A stretch of DNA of 64,000 nucleotides from Rhizophagus clarus (lineage: Eukaryota; Glomeromycota; Glomeromycetes; Glomerales; Glomeraceae), in assembly GCA_015698045.1 (NCBI GenBank), contig BLAL01000252.1, forward strand, positions 62,001-126,000. The letters run 5' to 3'. The notes beneath the pieces are model-generated. The model worked only from the letters and a program-made list of their open reading frames with translations. It did no database searches and was not told where the DNA came from. The position numbers and the translations under genes were made by a program. Numbering within the stretch: the stretch's first letter is position 1; each line of letters begins with the position of its first letter. Shown piece after piece: positions 33,809 to 45,649 of the stretch.

Positions 33809-36800
33809 TAGGGTTGCAGACATATCTTTAGGTAACTACCTAATACGTCAATATGTCATGTCGTAAGGGGTGTGCTACCTTTTAGATGTTTTTGCCGTAT
33901 ATATGTATGTGGTAGTAAGGTAGTAGTTACATGTGACGTATCATATGTCGTATGCTGTATTATATGTTGTATACTGTATTATGTGCCGTATGCTGTATCA
34001 CATCATATAAATAAATCTAGTCAAAATATCAAAAATATGTAGATCTTTAAAAATTTTTTGAAAACGAAAAAAAATTATTTATTTATATCCAAATATCCAA
34101 TATACTATTTAGTATTTATACTAATAAAAATGTTATTATATTATAAAATATTAAAATCGTTACAAAATGTTATTCATATTATAAAATTATTATAAGTGAA
34201 TAAAGTGATAAAAAAATATAAAAAGTTAAGATTTATGTTTTTCTGGAATCTGTCAGATTCCTTTCAGTATCTCTTTCACGTTCTATAAATCCATTTAATA
34301 CATCATTAGGATCATAATCCAAATCAGCTGGATTTAAAGGTTGTTCTTGTATTGGAGTAATATCAGAACCCATCTCTTCATTAGTATCATGACTATCATC
34401 AACAGCTGTCAAATCAACAATATTACTAATGGCCAATTCAGTATTTGAAAAATTTTCCGATGGTGAAATTTGATTTAAATTATTATCTCCATCAAAATTC
34501 ACAGTATCATCGTTCCCCTCTAAACTAATAATGCTATTAACTGAAGCAATATTAGTACTTTCTCTTAACTCACTTTCAGTAAGATCCTTACTCATATAAC
34601 TTAATTCCTTTTGGATATTATTCATATAGTAAGACCGAATTTTTGCTATAGCTTCAAGTTTTTTTAAAGTCAAGTTAGTTCGTCTATCACCCAAAATCCA
34701 ATTAAGAGTTGAGAAATTTCTTTCACAATTTGCTTGAGTTGGGTTAATAGAAAAAATTCGACAGGCAAGTTCAGGCAAATGTTGTGGCTGTATTTTAATT
34801 AATTTCCATCATACGTTTGGAGATTCAAGTCCAGAAATATAAGGAAGATCAAAAGAAGCAAGCTTTAATTCAAACCTACGAAGTTGAGCAATTAATTCTT
34901 CACTTTCCTTGCGAGTATGACCAAGACTTTGCCACATTTCAATTGCAGCTAAGGCAGCTTTATGAAAAGCTTCATCTTTTAAACCTTTGCCTGTTGATTA
35001 AACAAAAAACTTTATTAATTATATTATTTGAGACTTTACAAATCATAACATTTATATAACCTCGATAATATGGATGAAGATAATAAGCCAAAATATAAAG
35101 GGGATGTAAAAATTCTTCAAATCGATAATTAAAAATGTTAACAGAAAAAGATTTGAAGGCATTGGTACTTGGTAATCGATGTATTGCATTGGCCAATTTA
35201 ATAAGATGGATGAAGCAATCAGATAAAGTAGCTTCATTTGCCTCTAAAAGATTTATACATTCTTTTATTGGCTTCCATATAGAACGAACTGATCGACATA
35301 TGGAAAAAAAAGATTCATCCTTCATTAAAACAGCAACCTCATTGTTTGTAATAGAATTAGCATGCTCTCTAAGAATCTGAAAATTTGAAAATTTAGTAAA
35401 ATATTTTTTAATATTTTTAATTTTCATTATTATTAATAAACATTTTACTTACCCAATCAAACACTGGTTGAACTCTTAATAAAGCATCCGTTATCATAAA
35501 TAAAGACCCCCAACGTGTTTTCACCCAAGTTTGTAATCCGCCTCCTTTGATTTTCATATTGGTAAAACCTTGTTTTAAAAGAGCATTACTAGCATGTGAT
35601 GTACTAAAATATCGATTAATTTTACCACATTCATTAATAAATTTTTTAATAGGTTCAAGTTTGACCAAGTCAAATGCAATCAAATTGATTGCATGAGCTG
35701 CACAACGTATATTCCATATATGTGGATATGTTTGGTGAATATTTTGTCTTGCAACTCGGCAATTAGAAGCATTATCAGTAACAATTGCGGCAAACTTCTC
35801 ACTGCCAAGTTTTTCAATAATACTAGAAATTTCTTCCGTTAAAAATTCACTTGTATGTGAATTTGACGAATAATCATATAAACCAATCAAATATTCCATT
35901 CGAATATCGGTCGTGACTATGTAATTATAAATTGATTCTATTTTTGGAGTAGTCCAACCATCTAACGCTATCAGAATTCAGAAATAGAATTTAAAATAAA
36001 TATCAGTATCAAATTTCTGGAGAGATTATTAACATTTAAATTTTTTAAAATCAACAAGTTGCACATATAATAATTAATTAATTCATATTTACCTAAAGTA
36101 AGATTATCAGATTGTTCCAAATCATGATCAATAGCCAAACTCACTTGTGTATATTCTTCTGTAATAAGACGGTCAGTAAGAGTAGTTCGTGATGGTGGGG
36201 AATAACCAGGATTTAAATCTTTAAAGAGATCTAAAACAAATGGGTTTTCAATTACATTAAATGGAATACCAGCCATGACCCAAGCCTTTAAAATCTTTTT
36301 ATCAAGTCGGTCAACAACAAATTTGGGTAAAGACTGATCAGACTTATAATGATCAGTTATTTGTGTTTGAGTTGAATAAGGTGGTTGTGAAGAAAGTAAT
36401 TTTTGGTTATTTCGAGAATAGATTGTTTGTCGGTTAGCTATATTTTCACGCCAATATCTTGATATCTCTTCAGGACATTGTATACATTCATTTGCCAGGT
36501 GCACTTCCATTTTTTGTGGCTTTCCCCTTGACCATTTTGTTTTACAATAGAAACAAATAGCTTCATAATGTCCATTATTCTTTTGTACACCTTTTTCATA
36601 ATATTCTCAGATTTCTGAGAAGGGCTTTGTATTTTTTGGAGTCTTGACAATTTTATTTTTTTGTTATTGTTTGGTGTTGTATTTTCTTCGCCTGAAGAAA
36701 CTATAAGTTCTTCATTTTTATTAATAACTGGTCTTTTACCCTTTCCTGAACTACTTTCTCCACAATTCATAATTCAGAAGTAAAGAGAATAAAAAAAAAA

Positions 36801-37032
36801 GTCGGGAAACCATTACATTTTACTTGTGTTAATTTAATTTCGTGACATGCTACAAGTATAGTACATCATATGATATGTCATACATCAGATATTTGTCATA
36901 CGTCAAGATATATATCATACGTCAAGAAATATGCCAAAAGTCAGTGGTTGTGGCAAACGGCACATGTGACGTATTGCCGTGACGTATGCTGTAAGGTAGT
37001 TACCCTCAAGAAAAGATATGTCTGCAACCCTA
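33809..37032 (-). mobile_element. hAT transposon hAT-3 with perfect 8-base duplication
   Basis: Ends are TAGGGTTGCAGACATATCTT on both strands, flanked by perfect GTAATGAA at 33801-33808 and 37033-37040. Subterminal regions carry many copies of TACGTCA/TGACGTA and CATATGTC-like words. The gene is on the minus strand. The perfect duplication and long identical ends suggest a fairly recent insertion into the coiled-coil gene. Length is 3224 bases. Confidence 0.93.
34233..36770 (-). pseudogene. hAT transposase (hAT-3), four exons, nearly intact
   Basis: Starts at ATG 36770 (MNCGESSSGKGKRPVINKNE). After a frame change near 36600 and a TGA, a BED finger follows (GHYEAICFYCKTKWSRGKPQ then HLANEC). 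Next are KAWVMAGIPFNVIENPFVLD, intron 35968-36092, the catalytic core with LDGWTTPKIESIYNYIVTTD and IVTDNASNCRVARQNIHQTY, then TWVKTRWGSLFMITDALLRV, intron 35377-35452, intron 34991-35060, and the C-terminal dimerisation region IFSINPTQANCERNFSTLNW followed by ILGDRRTNLTLKKLEAIAKI and an acidic tail. A TGA stands before the last Trp-Lys (PNV-stop-WK) near 34810. Two TGA stops and one frameshift are what I see. Confidence 0.88.
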
Positions 37033-37628
37033 GTAATGAATATCCACCAATGATTTTTTGTGTTGTGTTACCATGGGCACCTGATTCGCAACCAAATTGA
37101 AGTTAAATGCACTGTTGTTAGAAGAATTATCTGGTTCTGTTTCACTTTTGTGAGTCTATCCCTAAGCTCAGCATTCTCTTTAGTATTACTTTTTTTCAAC
37201 TCCTCGATTGTGGCCCTGAGTTTGACATTTTCAGCGTCCTGCCTCATTCTCTCTTTCTCAGTCATTCTTAGAGTTTCAGCAATCCTGCGTTTAAGTTCAG
37301 CTCTCTCAGCCTCAAAGTTAGCAAACTCCATTCTAAGATCAGTATTCTTCTTTCTAAGCTCTGCATTCTCCTTCCTGAGCTTTGCAATCTTAATATTCTC
37401 AGTCTTAAGTTCAGTGATGCGCTGTTTCAATAATTCAAGCTTGGATGGGTTACCTTCATTAACTGACATGATCAATAATAAATTTTATATATAAAAGGAA
37501 TTGTTTAATGTTCTGAAAATTACCAAAAAATTTCTGGGACAGGCCGTCTCAGAAAATGCCAAGAAATTTTTTATTAATAGAGGTTTACGACCATCATACA
37601 AGTAGGCACTGGACTTAAGTCAAGGAAC

Positions 37629-37850
37629 TTATTCATTGTCTCTCTCTTTCGAGGCGATGATAAATTTTTTGGCATGCTTGGAGCAATAGCCCGTATAAGA
37701 TAAAGTAGATTTAAAGCATATTCTACATGGAAATTTTAGCATATTATTTGCACCTGATTTCCAGTGGAGCGAACATCCTGTCAAGCGGGTGCAGACACAA
37801 TTACAAACACTTCTATTTTTTTTAATATGGGAACAGGTAAGACGATCCAT
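37629..37850 (-). CDS. Small Cys-rich protein (MDRLTC family), likely zinc-binding
   Basis: A complete 73-residue frame from ATG 37850 (MDRLTCSHIKKNRSVCNCVC). Cysteines and histidines are arranged as C...C-x-C-x3-C...C-x3-H, then FPCRICFKSTLSYTGYCSKH, suggesting two zinc-binding knuckles. Basic overall. I recall it as a repeated small gene in Rhizophagus; function unknown. It lies on the same strand as the coiled-coil gene, 160 bases before the start of that gene. Confidence 0.6.
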   Translation of the reverse strand: MDRLTCSHIKKNRSVCNCVCTRLTGCSLHWKSGANNMLKFPCRICFKSTLSYTGYCSKHAKKFIIASKERDNE

Positions 37851-37970
37851 TTATTATATTCTTGCACCTTTCACAATATAAAATTCGAATTTCAAAATGA
37901 GAAAATCCTAATTGAACTGTGGTGGAAAAAGTATATCGTAAATGATTAATCATATACCACAGCATAAATC

Positions 37971-38531
37971 ATGCCATCTATGGACACACAAAAAACAGTA
38001 CTCAATATTTTAACAGACTGATGGATCGAACCAAAAGGGAAGCTATTCTGGAAGTTGATTTGTGAAGGCTATAAATTTGTTGATAAACTCTCAGATTATT
38101 TAGAAAATCTTGGAATCATATATATAGGTGACTTTGAACTGGATCCCTTAGTCAACTTCTACCACCCAGCTCTAATACCGCCTTTATCAATCTTAGCGAG
38201 TAGAGCAGATATTCATGAAAAATTTATTATTAGCGTAAAGTCTGCTATCATAGGAGGAGTGAGTCTATTTACTTTAGAAAAAAATAAACGATCCTCGCTC
38301 CAGAATCTAATCCAAATGAACTATTCTATTGATAACTTGACTACGTTAATAGGAATAACTTGGGAGCAAGAAGAGATGAAAACTTGGAGGAACGACATGC
38401 TTATGAAATTCCTCCATCATTCAAATTTAGCTCCTTCAAAGTATAGATCGGGTGCATTATATGATGCATTCACCAAGACGAATGTTTTAAGGCCAGGACA
38501 TATACTAGCTCTAGCACGAATGTTTTATTAA
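37971..38531 (+). pseudogene. Conserved unknown protein, slightly damaged
   Basis: From the ATG at 37971 (MPSMDTQKTVLNILTD) the frame soon meets a stop and continues open for about 165 residues with the segments CEGYKFVDKLSDYLENLGII, GDFELDPLVNFYHPALIPPL and SGALYDAFTKTNVLRPGHIL, ending at a TAA at 38531. No membrane segment, no motif I can name. It is the only plus-strand gene between 28 and 44 kb apart from element genes. It could be an element-borne gene or a host gene; I cannot tell. Confidence 0.45.
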
Positions 38532-38712
38532 AATGTTATTAAATACAGATGAATTTGTTTATAGCCTTGGAATGGCGGTTCTATAACTATATATTTTTCG
38601 CTTATCATATATACCTGCAAAATTCAATTTTTTTTATTAATACATGCTAAAAATAAATACAAATGTTTGGGACTGTGCCCATGATACATAACATCTAGGC
38701 TAATATGTATGA

Positions 38713-39825
38713 TTATTTTTTCAAGCGATACCCCTCTATCCTAGCTCTTTTTCTATCTGATTTATCTTCCACACATGCCCTATCATCCAACAAGCCAATG
38801 ATTATGCCCAAAACCTTCTTAACACCCTTACGCAATGTTTTATATTCTTTAGAGTTCTCAACCAGAGTCTCTTTGACAAATTCAATACTAAAAGGAGCTT
38901 TACTCGCCTGTAATATTTCACCTGGAGAATAGAGGAGAAAATGCCAATCTCTAGCAGACGTAACAACCCTGTACAGATAGTCAAAATAATCCTTATCATG
39001 CTTTCATTTTCTCTTATTCGTTTGAAATGAACTTTCAAGTTGCTTGATATTCTGAGCGAAGCCTTCTGTTAATTTTTGCTGGACCTTATCCTCTGTGATG
39101 CAAATAAGCTCTTCGGATTCCTATAAGTTTATATTTTGCGATAAGTTAATAGGTCTCTCTAGGATCACATAGGATTTAGGAGGAATGGTAAGAATCCAAG
39201 AAAGGCTTATCTTGATTGTATAATCAATCCACCCGCTACTTTCATTTCCAATTATTTCGTACTCAGGCCTCATACTAAATTTCTTTTTCGTGATATCTTC
39301 TGCGATATAAAAGGTGGTATATAGTATAGTTGAAACGTACTCATTGCGTATGGACTCCAAACTTGTTATTACCAATGTCTCATAGCTTTTAAGTCATAAC
39401 TTGATATCTGCCATACACAGTTCGAGATGCTTATTTTCATTTAGGATTTCATGGATTCGTGGTGTGAAAAGAGGTATAATCTCTGTGCCCTTAGAAGCAA
39501 GATTATATTTTTCTAATACTTCCTTTAAGCTATGGTATGTTGAAAAAGCCAGTCCTTAGTAAACTTTATGAGTCTCTTAACTGGTCCTAATTTCATTCCA
39601 TAATGTTCAAGCTCTTCTTGGGTCAAGTCAAAGAAGTCCAAGCCATTAACCTCTTCATTTTCCAAGATTTTGATAGCTGGCTTGTTAAGTCCTAAGTTCT
39701 TCCGTCCTTGCAAGCTTGGCTGTATCATATTTTTTGATTTTGTTAGCCAGCGAGACTGTCTCATTTCCAGCAATAGTAGTGGAGGTGGAAGCTGAAGTAT
39801 AAAGTATACTAGTTTTAGAAGACAT
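38713..39825 (-). pseudogene. SAM-domain AM-fungal multicopy protein, broken
   Basis: Starts at ATG 39825 with a Ser/Thr-rich leader. After a frame change near 39720 comes a SAM domain (GLNKPAIKILENEEVNGLDF then GMKLGPVKRLIKF). Then AYHSLKEVL-like sequence, a TGA (KL-stop-LKSYETL, near 39390), RNEYVSTILYTTFYIAEDIT, an intron 39121-39210 whose donor reads ATAAGC instead of GTAAGC, ESEELICITEDKVQQKLTEG, a TGA (KRK-stop-KHD, near 39005), RVVTSARDWHFLLYSPGEIL and a final basic end GYRLKK. I know this order as an expanded Rhizophagus family; the C-terminal half may be a nuclease-like fold (inference). Confidence 0.65.
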
Positions 39826-39849
39826 AACGTTAAGTTTTTATAGGGATAT

Positions 39850-40580
39850 TAGGCTCAGACAAAAAATAGTATTACTCTCCGGAGTGAAATAAAAATTTAT
39901 TTCTGTTCGAGAAAGAGAATACTGGCCATTAATATAGGTTTTTTTGTAGTACAGGCATTGCATCATTTCACGTAATCCATTTCTCATGTACAGTACAATA
40001 ATAATACTTTATTTATGAAATAAATCGTTGCCAAAACCTGGCCTACAATACATAAAAATTGCGATATACTTCATGGCTAAGGCCTATCGCTATTACATGA
40101 TATAGGAAATATTATTCTGAAAAAAGGCGAGGGTAGATAAAAATATGAATCATATTTTCATCCAGATTCTCAGGAAAATAAACCAAAATCATATTTTCTG
40201 GTTGCATACGTTTTCTTTCTATATGGTTAGATAAATTTGTTGAAGATAAAAGTTATAAGGACGGACTGGAAGATGAGGTGCTAATATAGCCCTAACTCTA
40301 TCCGCAATAACAGAGACAAGGTCGTTCTTGAAAATCTTGATCACAAAAATTATATTTCTATTTTGACTATTACAGAAACGGAGGTTAAGGCTTATAATGT
40401 CACTATTATTGGTAATAGACATCTTGCTTCTTGTTATCTATCAATAATAATGCTATAGTGAGAACTTCTTTCAGTTTGACGCTCGTTCCCATATATACAT
40501 AACTTCTGACATATACATACCTCAAAAATTTTCACGGGAAAGTTGGCTGAACTTCCACATATCCTTACCGTATAACGCAG
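39850..40580. other. Intergenic with one small minus-strand frame
   Basis: Mostly plain AT-rich DNA. A 67-residue minus-strand frame with a true ATG lies at 40219-40422 (MSITNNSDIISLNLRFCNSQ); it has no recognisable motif and may be chance or a small exon. Nothing else seen. Confidence 0.4.
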
Positions 40581-40581
40581 C

Positions 40582-41149
40582 ATACAGTACCCCCTCAAAT
40601 AGTACCCTCCTAAATAGTACCCGTGTATTATTCAAGTTTACATTTGGATATTTCTGAATAGTACCCAGTACTAATTAAATACTGGTATATAATTAGTGAT
40701 TAAAGCTTAAATAAAAATTCATCATACTAACTAGGAAAAGGAAATTGTTACAAGTCTGAAGCACAATTATCATCACACATCATCACGTGCCAGATGGACA
40801 TTTGTAAACGTGAGAACCCATTTTATATGATAAAAGTTGCAGAATAAAAACGCGAAAAATGCGATTGAATTTCATAATTTATACTAATCTGAATTGTGAT
40901 CATCATTACAATAATTTCTGAATTTACAAAATTTTTACATTTTACATCTGAAGTTTTTTATTTTATTTTAAATTTTGCGGTTGAAAACTGTTAAAGTTCT
41001 TTTGATTACTTAACTGTTAATAATATTATCACATGATTAGTACCCCCTTTACAATGTACCCCTTTTTATAGTACCCTTCTCCTCACATAATACCCCCCTG
41101 AGTACATTTAATCTAGACTTGCATTTTTGAATAGTACCCTGGGTACTAT
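40582..41149. mobile_element. MITE-like element with AGTACCC terminal words
   Basis: The left end begins ATACAGTACCCCC and the right end, on the other strand, begins ATAGTACCCAGGGTACT. Many AGTACCC words are clustered within 110 bases of each end (AATAGTACCC occurs on both sides). Flanks ACGCAGC and ATGCAGC match at six of seven bases. No coding capacity. A class II non-autonomous element is the best reading, but the ends are not certain to a few bases. Confidence 0.5.
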
Positions 41150-41176
41150 ATGCAGCGCTATACGGTACATGCTTTA

Positions 41177-42161
41177 TAGGGCTCCGATCAGTTCGGTTCA
41201 GTTTAGTTTTTGCAAAAACCGATACTGAACTGAATTAATCAGTATCGGTATTAATGATTACTGAAACTGATCAGTAATTACCGAAAACTGAACCGATTTA
41301 CTAAACAAGTTTAGTAAAAAAACGTTTCACAACGTTTAGCAAAAAAAAAGTTGCAAAATGATTTTTTCTTATCAAATCATCTATAAAAAAAATGTTTCGC
41401 AACGTTTTTTATTAAAGGGATAAAAAAAAATGTTGCGAGACGTTTTTTTTATATTAAATCATTTTATAAAAACGTTTCGCAACATTTTTAAATAAAAAGG
41501 AAAATAACGTTGCAAAACGTTATTTTCTATATTAAATTTCTGATGTAAAAAACATTTCGCAACATTTTTTACAATGTTCGCAAAAATAACGTTGCGAAAC
41601 ATTATTTTTCATAATAAATTGTTTATGTAAAAAACGTTTTGCAACATTTTTTACAATGTTCGCAAAAATAACGTTGCGAAATGTTATTTTTCTAAATTGT
41701 TTATGTAAAAAACGTTTTGCAACATTTTTTACAAGTTCCGCAAAAATAACATTGCAAAATATTATTTTTTTTATCAAATCGTTTATGTAAAAAACGTTTC
41801 ACAACATTTTTTACAAGTTTCGCAAAAATAATGTTGCAAAATGTTATTTTTTATCAAATCGTTTATGTAAAAAACGTTTCGCAACATTTTTTACAAGTTC
41901 TGCAAAAATAACGTTGCGAAATGTTATTTTTTATATCAAACGTTTATGTAAAAAATGTTTCGCAACATTTTTTTTTAACTACATTATTTACGTTTTTCTT
42001 ATAAAAAAAAATGTTTTTATTATTGGTAAATCGGTTCGGTAAATCACAAATCTGATACCGAAACTGAAAGTTTCAGTTCGATAAATCATAAAACCGAAAC
42101 CACTCTGATACTGAAACTGGTCAGTACAGTTCAGTAATTACCAAAACTAATCAGAGTCCTA
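41177..42161. mobile_element. Non-autonomous hAT-like element with internal tandem array
   Basis: Ends are TAGGGCTCCGATCAGTTCGG on the left and, on the other strand, TAGGACTCTGATTAGTTTTGG on the right. Flanks ATGCTTTA (41169-41176) and ATACTTTA (42162-42169) make an 8-base duplication with one mismatch. The core holds about seven units of roughly 85 bases with AACGTTTCGCAACATTTTT and its near-complement AATAACGTTGCGAAA, so each unit can fold into a hairpin. No gene. Confidence 0.8.
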
Positions 42162-42566
42162 ATACTTTATATCTTGCTGAGAAAATGTTAAGGAGGTATG
42201 AGGCGTAATTAGTATTGTCATCTGATGCCAAGAGTTTTATGAAAGCACATGCAAATGGAATTCTCATACCTTTTCACATGTAGATCTACCAGAGAGACGC
42301 AAAAGTAGTTAGTTCTTGTAGATCTCAAAATTGTGAGTCCCTCAGCCCTCCATAACATATGCTTTTGACATTAATATTTACTTTTAGAGCTGTTTTTGTG
42401 TTGCTTGTAGACATTCTTTCACATTTTCTCATGATTGTTTGGGAAAAAAATAGAGGTAGTAGTTAGCATGAAGAAAATTAATATGCTTTAATGCCTTAAC
42501 GGCTATCACACAAGACCTGACTGATGATCTACTTATTTTTTGTCACATAAGAGTGGCCCAGCAAAT

Positions 42567-43489
42567 TCATCCGAGCTGAAGATCACTGCTCTGGACTATT
42601 GATCTAGCCAATCCTGGATCAGAATACAACTGCAAATTATCTCGCATACTTAAATCTAAGAGGCGCTGAAGTCCCTGAGCTAAAATCTGTCTACTAAAAA
42701 CGTTGTTCTGTATAAGATGATTTCTAACTGCTCCAATGAGATCAGGAGGTAATAAAGTTTCCTCGAAATTCTCTATATGAATATTTGGATTTAGCTTATT
42801 TACAGCTTTTTTGCTAATTTTATAACACCTCCTTAAATTAAGATATTTTAAATTGGGACATGATCTAGCAATTTCTTTGATAGTTATATCAGTAATTTCA
42901 CAATAGCTAAGGTCGAGTTGTTAGAGCCTTGGGTAGGAGCAAATAACATTACAAATTATTATTTCAGAAAACCTTGTATGACCCAAAATATTTAGATATT
43001 CTAGTTTGTGGCATGAATTTGCGATTGCAGATAAACCTATATCGCTTTCTGATTTAAATCCGTGTAAAATAGATATATTAAGAACTCCAAATTTGGGTAC
43101 GACTTTGCTATTAGCTTTAGAGTTTTACCAAAATGATCGTCTGTACTCCCTTTGAAATTTAAATGAATTATATTTGGAAATATGTGCACAATACCTTTGA
43201 TTTTTTTATTTGAAAGTGAAGGGTAACGTGTTATTTTAAGATGAGTTAGTTTTGAGCTATAAACTGGCTTTCTTCCTCCTCTGGGTACTATTTTTAAAAA
43301 TCTTTTTAATCGAGTTCGATCCTCTGCTTCCTCACCCTTTAGCTCAATGCGCCTCCATAGAATAGGGACACCACATCTGTACCATAATCGGGAAACATAT
43401 AGAGAGGGATAGAGGAATTTATCTATCAATAAGAAATGTAAAATATATTCTAGTACTTCTGGTATAATAAAAATAGTTGATTGTGCCAT
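42567..43489 (-). pseudogene. F-box/leucine-rich-repeat protein, two disruptions
   Basis: The ATG at 43489 (MAQSTIFIIPEVLEYILHFL) starts an F-box-like region typical of Rhizophagus F-box/LRR proteins (PEVLEYILHFL ... SLYVSRLWYRCGVPILWRRI). Leucine-rich repeats follow: YPSLSNKKIKGIVHIFPNII, SYPNLEFL, then after a one-base loss near 43080 [40 protein letters not shown] and [24 protein letters not shown] interrupts just before QLDLSYC near 42920. The C-terminal end reads [14 protein letters not shown]-box proteins recruit targets to SCF ubiquitin ligases. A start 15 residues upstream (43534) is possible but the F-box fits the inner ATG. Confidence 0.75.
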
Positions 43490-43543
43490 AATTAATATAT
43501 GCTTTATCTTTAATCGAAAAAATAAATTGGCCAAGCTGGTAAA

Positions 43544-44146
43544 TCATGCAAAGTGCCTCTCGGCCTGCTCCAGACTAAGCCCTTCCACAATCTTATCTAA
43601 CCCAAGCTCTACTAAACCATTCATAAGAACTTTTGTCTTATTCTCAGGTGATAATCCTCTGATGAATAGATTTTTAAGAAGCCATTCTGGATAGTCATTG
43701 CTTAAATTACACTCTTTCAGTTTTGAATAAAATTCCTTTACTGTATAATTACCTTGAACTATTCTCCCAAATAAAAATTCTTTTCTTTTGGTCCATTCAA
43801 GATTCACCTTTTTTTTCCATACATCATTTATATTGTGAGAATTTTCTAGGTCACATTCTGAAAGATATTTTAGAATGAATGGTAATAGTTCAGGCGAAAG
43901 TTGTTCTAGTAAATTAACTGTATGTATTTTATATGGTTAAAATATCTTTCAATCAGAAAAAATTTTCTGAATGGATGATATGCATTCTTCTTCTAAAACT
44001 CCCCTTTGGCGCTTCCTGATCTGTTTCCGAATCCTTTGATGCTTAATCATCTTTACTATTTCATTAATATCAGAATCAGGTGAACCAGATTCGGATGAGC
44101 TAGTCTCAGATGAGAAACTAGATTCAGACGAACTACCAGATGACAA
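43544..44146 (-). pseudogene. Gag-like fossil
   Basis: Two frames on the minus strand. The upstream one is Ser/Glu/Asp-rich followed by a basic stretch (IKHQRIRKQIRKRQRG). The downstream one (EWTKRKEFLFGRIVQGNYTV then WLLKNLFIRGLSPENKTKVL) resembles the C-terminal capsid part of a Ty3-like Gag. The upstream side is cut off by the TIR block at 44147. It is a broken remnant of an LTR-related gene; no LTRs or other parts seen nearby. Confidence 0.45.
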
Positions 44147-45228
44147 ACACTGGTCAAAATCGATACTATCAGGTACATATTGGGTACATATCGGCTACCC
44201 GATATGTACCTGATATGTGTGAAATATGTGTATGCTATTTAATAATACTACACATATCGGGTACCTGATATATACCCGTCGGATGCAGAAAATTGGTGAC
44301 ATATAACATACATATCGGGTACATTTCTCATACATATTGGGTAGTTAAATATTGGTTACATATCATAGATTTATTGGGTACTCGATATATTTTAAAAAAA
44401 TATCGGACAGATATTATATACTTATCGGATAGTGCTAATAAGTATCCTATATATACCCGATATGTATCCTATTTGTATTTGAAATATAAGCATAATTTCA
44501 TAATTTTCACACATATCAGATAGCCAAAAAGTATAGCATTTATGGGACATTAATAATAGTAGATTTATAATTTAAATACAATTGTAATTTAAAAGTAATT
44601 TAATTCATTTAATTGTAATTACTGAAAGGTTTATTTATATTTTCAATCGATAATAAAAAAAAATATTATACAAAAAATATTATAAAAAAAATTCACTACT
44701 CTTTACACAAATTTACAATTAATGTTCACTTGTTTGCTTGTTTTCATTTCATTATATCTATTTAATTTGAAAGAAAGTAAAATGTTAGTAATAAAAGTGT
44801 TAATATGAATATTAGTAGAAGTGTTAGCAAAAGAAAAGGAACGTTAATAAAAAAATTTTTACATTAGAAAGTGTTAGTATTAATGTTAGTATGAAAGTTA
44901 GTAGAAGTAGAAAAGGAACGTCAATAAAAAAAATATAAAGTATAAGTATTAATGTTAGTGTTAATGTTAGTAGAAGTGTTAGTAAAAATAAGGAATAAAA
45001 AATGTTTAACAGTAGAACATTGTTAGTAGGAACGTTAGTAGGAGGAAACACATTAGAAAAAAATATTAGTAAGAGTGTTAACAGGATGGAAAAAGAAATT
45101 TCAACAAAAAATGTACCTTTGTATTTATTTTTTAGAAAAACCAATAAAGTAAAAAACTCGATAGTAGAACATTGTTTAGGACGTTAGTGAGAAGAAATAC
45201 ATTGAAAAAATATATTAATAAGAGTGTT

Positions 45229-45649
45229 AAAAATAACATAATAATGGAAAAAGAAATTTCAACAAAAAATATACCTTTATCTTTATTTTTTAGACAAAAA
45301 CAATAAAGTAAAAATTTGAGAGAGAGAGAGAAAAGTTTTGAAAAAAAAAACGATAAATAAATAATTAAATCGTGATCGTGCAATCACATGATCAACAAAA
45401 TTATCAATTTTTATTGGTTATTTGGGTAATATTATAAATAACATAATAATGGGAAAAGAAATTTCAACAAAAAATATACCTTTATCTTTATTTTTTAGAC
45501 AAAACAATAAAGTAAAAATTTGAGAGAGAGAGAGAAAAAGTTTTTGAAAAAAAAAAAAAAAAATACGATAAATAAATAATTAAATCATGATCATGCAATC
45601 ACATGATCAACAAAATTATCAATTTTTATTGGTTATTTGGGTAATATTA
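45229..45649. repeat. Two-copy tandem duplication of about 205 bases
   Basis: Copies at about 45229-45430 and 45439-45652 share ACATAATAATGG, CAACAAAAAATATACCTTTA, a GAGAGAGAGAG run and ATCACATGATCAACAAAATT. The region before it (44780-45230) has many GTTAGTA words, the reverse complement of TACTAAC. No gene seen. Confidence 0.7.

Larger units (their letters stand above)
31747..37469 (-). pseudogene. Long coiled-coil gene with C-terminal zinc site, interrupted by two transposons
   Basis: Starts at ATG 37469 (MSVNEGNPSKLELLKQRITE), a long coiled coil with repeats of the type ELRKKNTDLRMEFANFEAER. Downstream of hAT-3 the linker resumes (VHKKKVSNKIRQRNREKKLC, 33760-33700), then Ser/Glu-rich sequence, a conserved-looking segment GLDKIKYINSYSANSISELT (33095-33036) and the end YGITDETTCG / DYICPLCKLGHDDEEIEGRY, which is split by the MULE-like element, finishing at a TAG at 31747. 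The CPLC...C part is a likely zinc site. I recall this domain order as a high-copy family in Rhizophagus. The stretch 33100-33400 also carries internal stops. Function unknown. Confidence 0.6.

Noticed and set aside
17700-40000. Treating all genes to 40 kb as part of one giant Polinton
   Set aside because: The genes are AM-fungal multicopy families without a proven link to the element, and no terminal repeats were found to support such a span.
41532-41777. Minus-strand frame with VKNVAKRFLHKQF repeats
   Set aside because: It is the translation of the hairpin units of the MITE.
44824-45144. Leu/Thr-rich minus-strand membrane-like frame
   Set aside because: Made of GTTAGTA-type repeats; composition alone gives the hydrophobic look.
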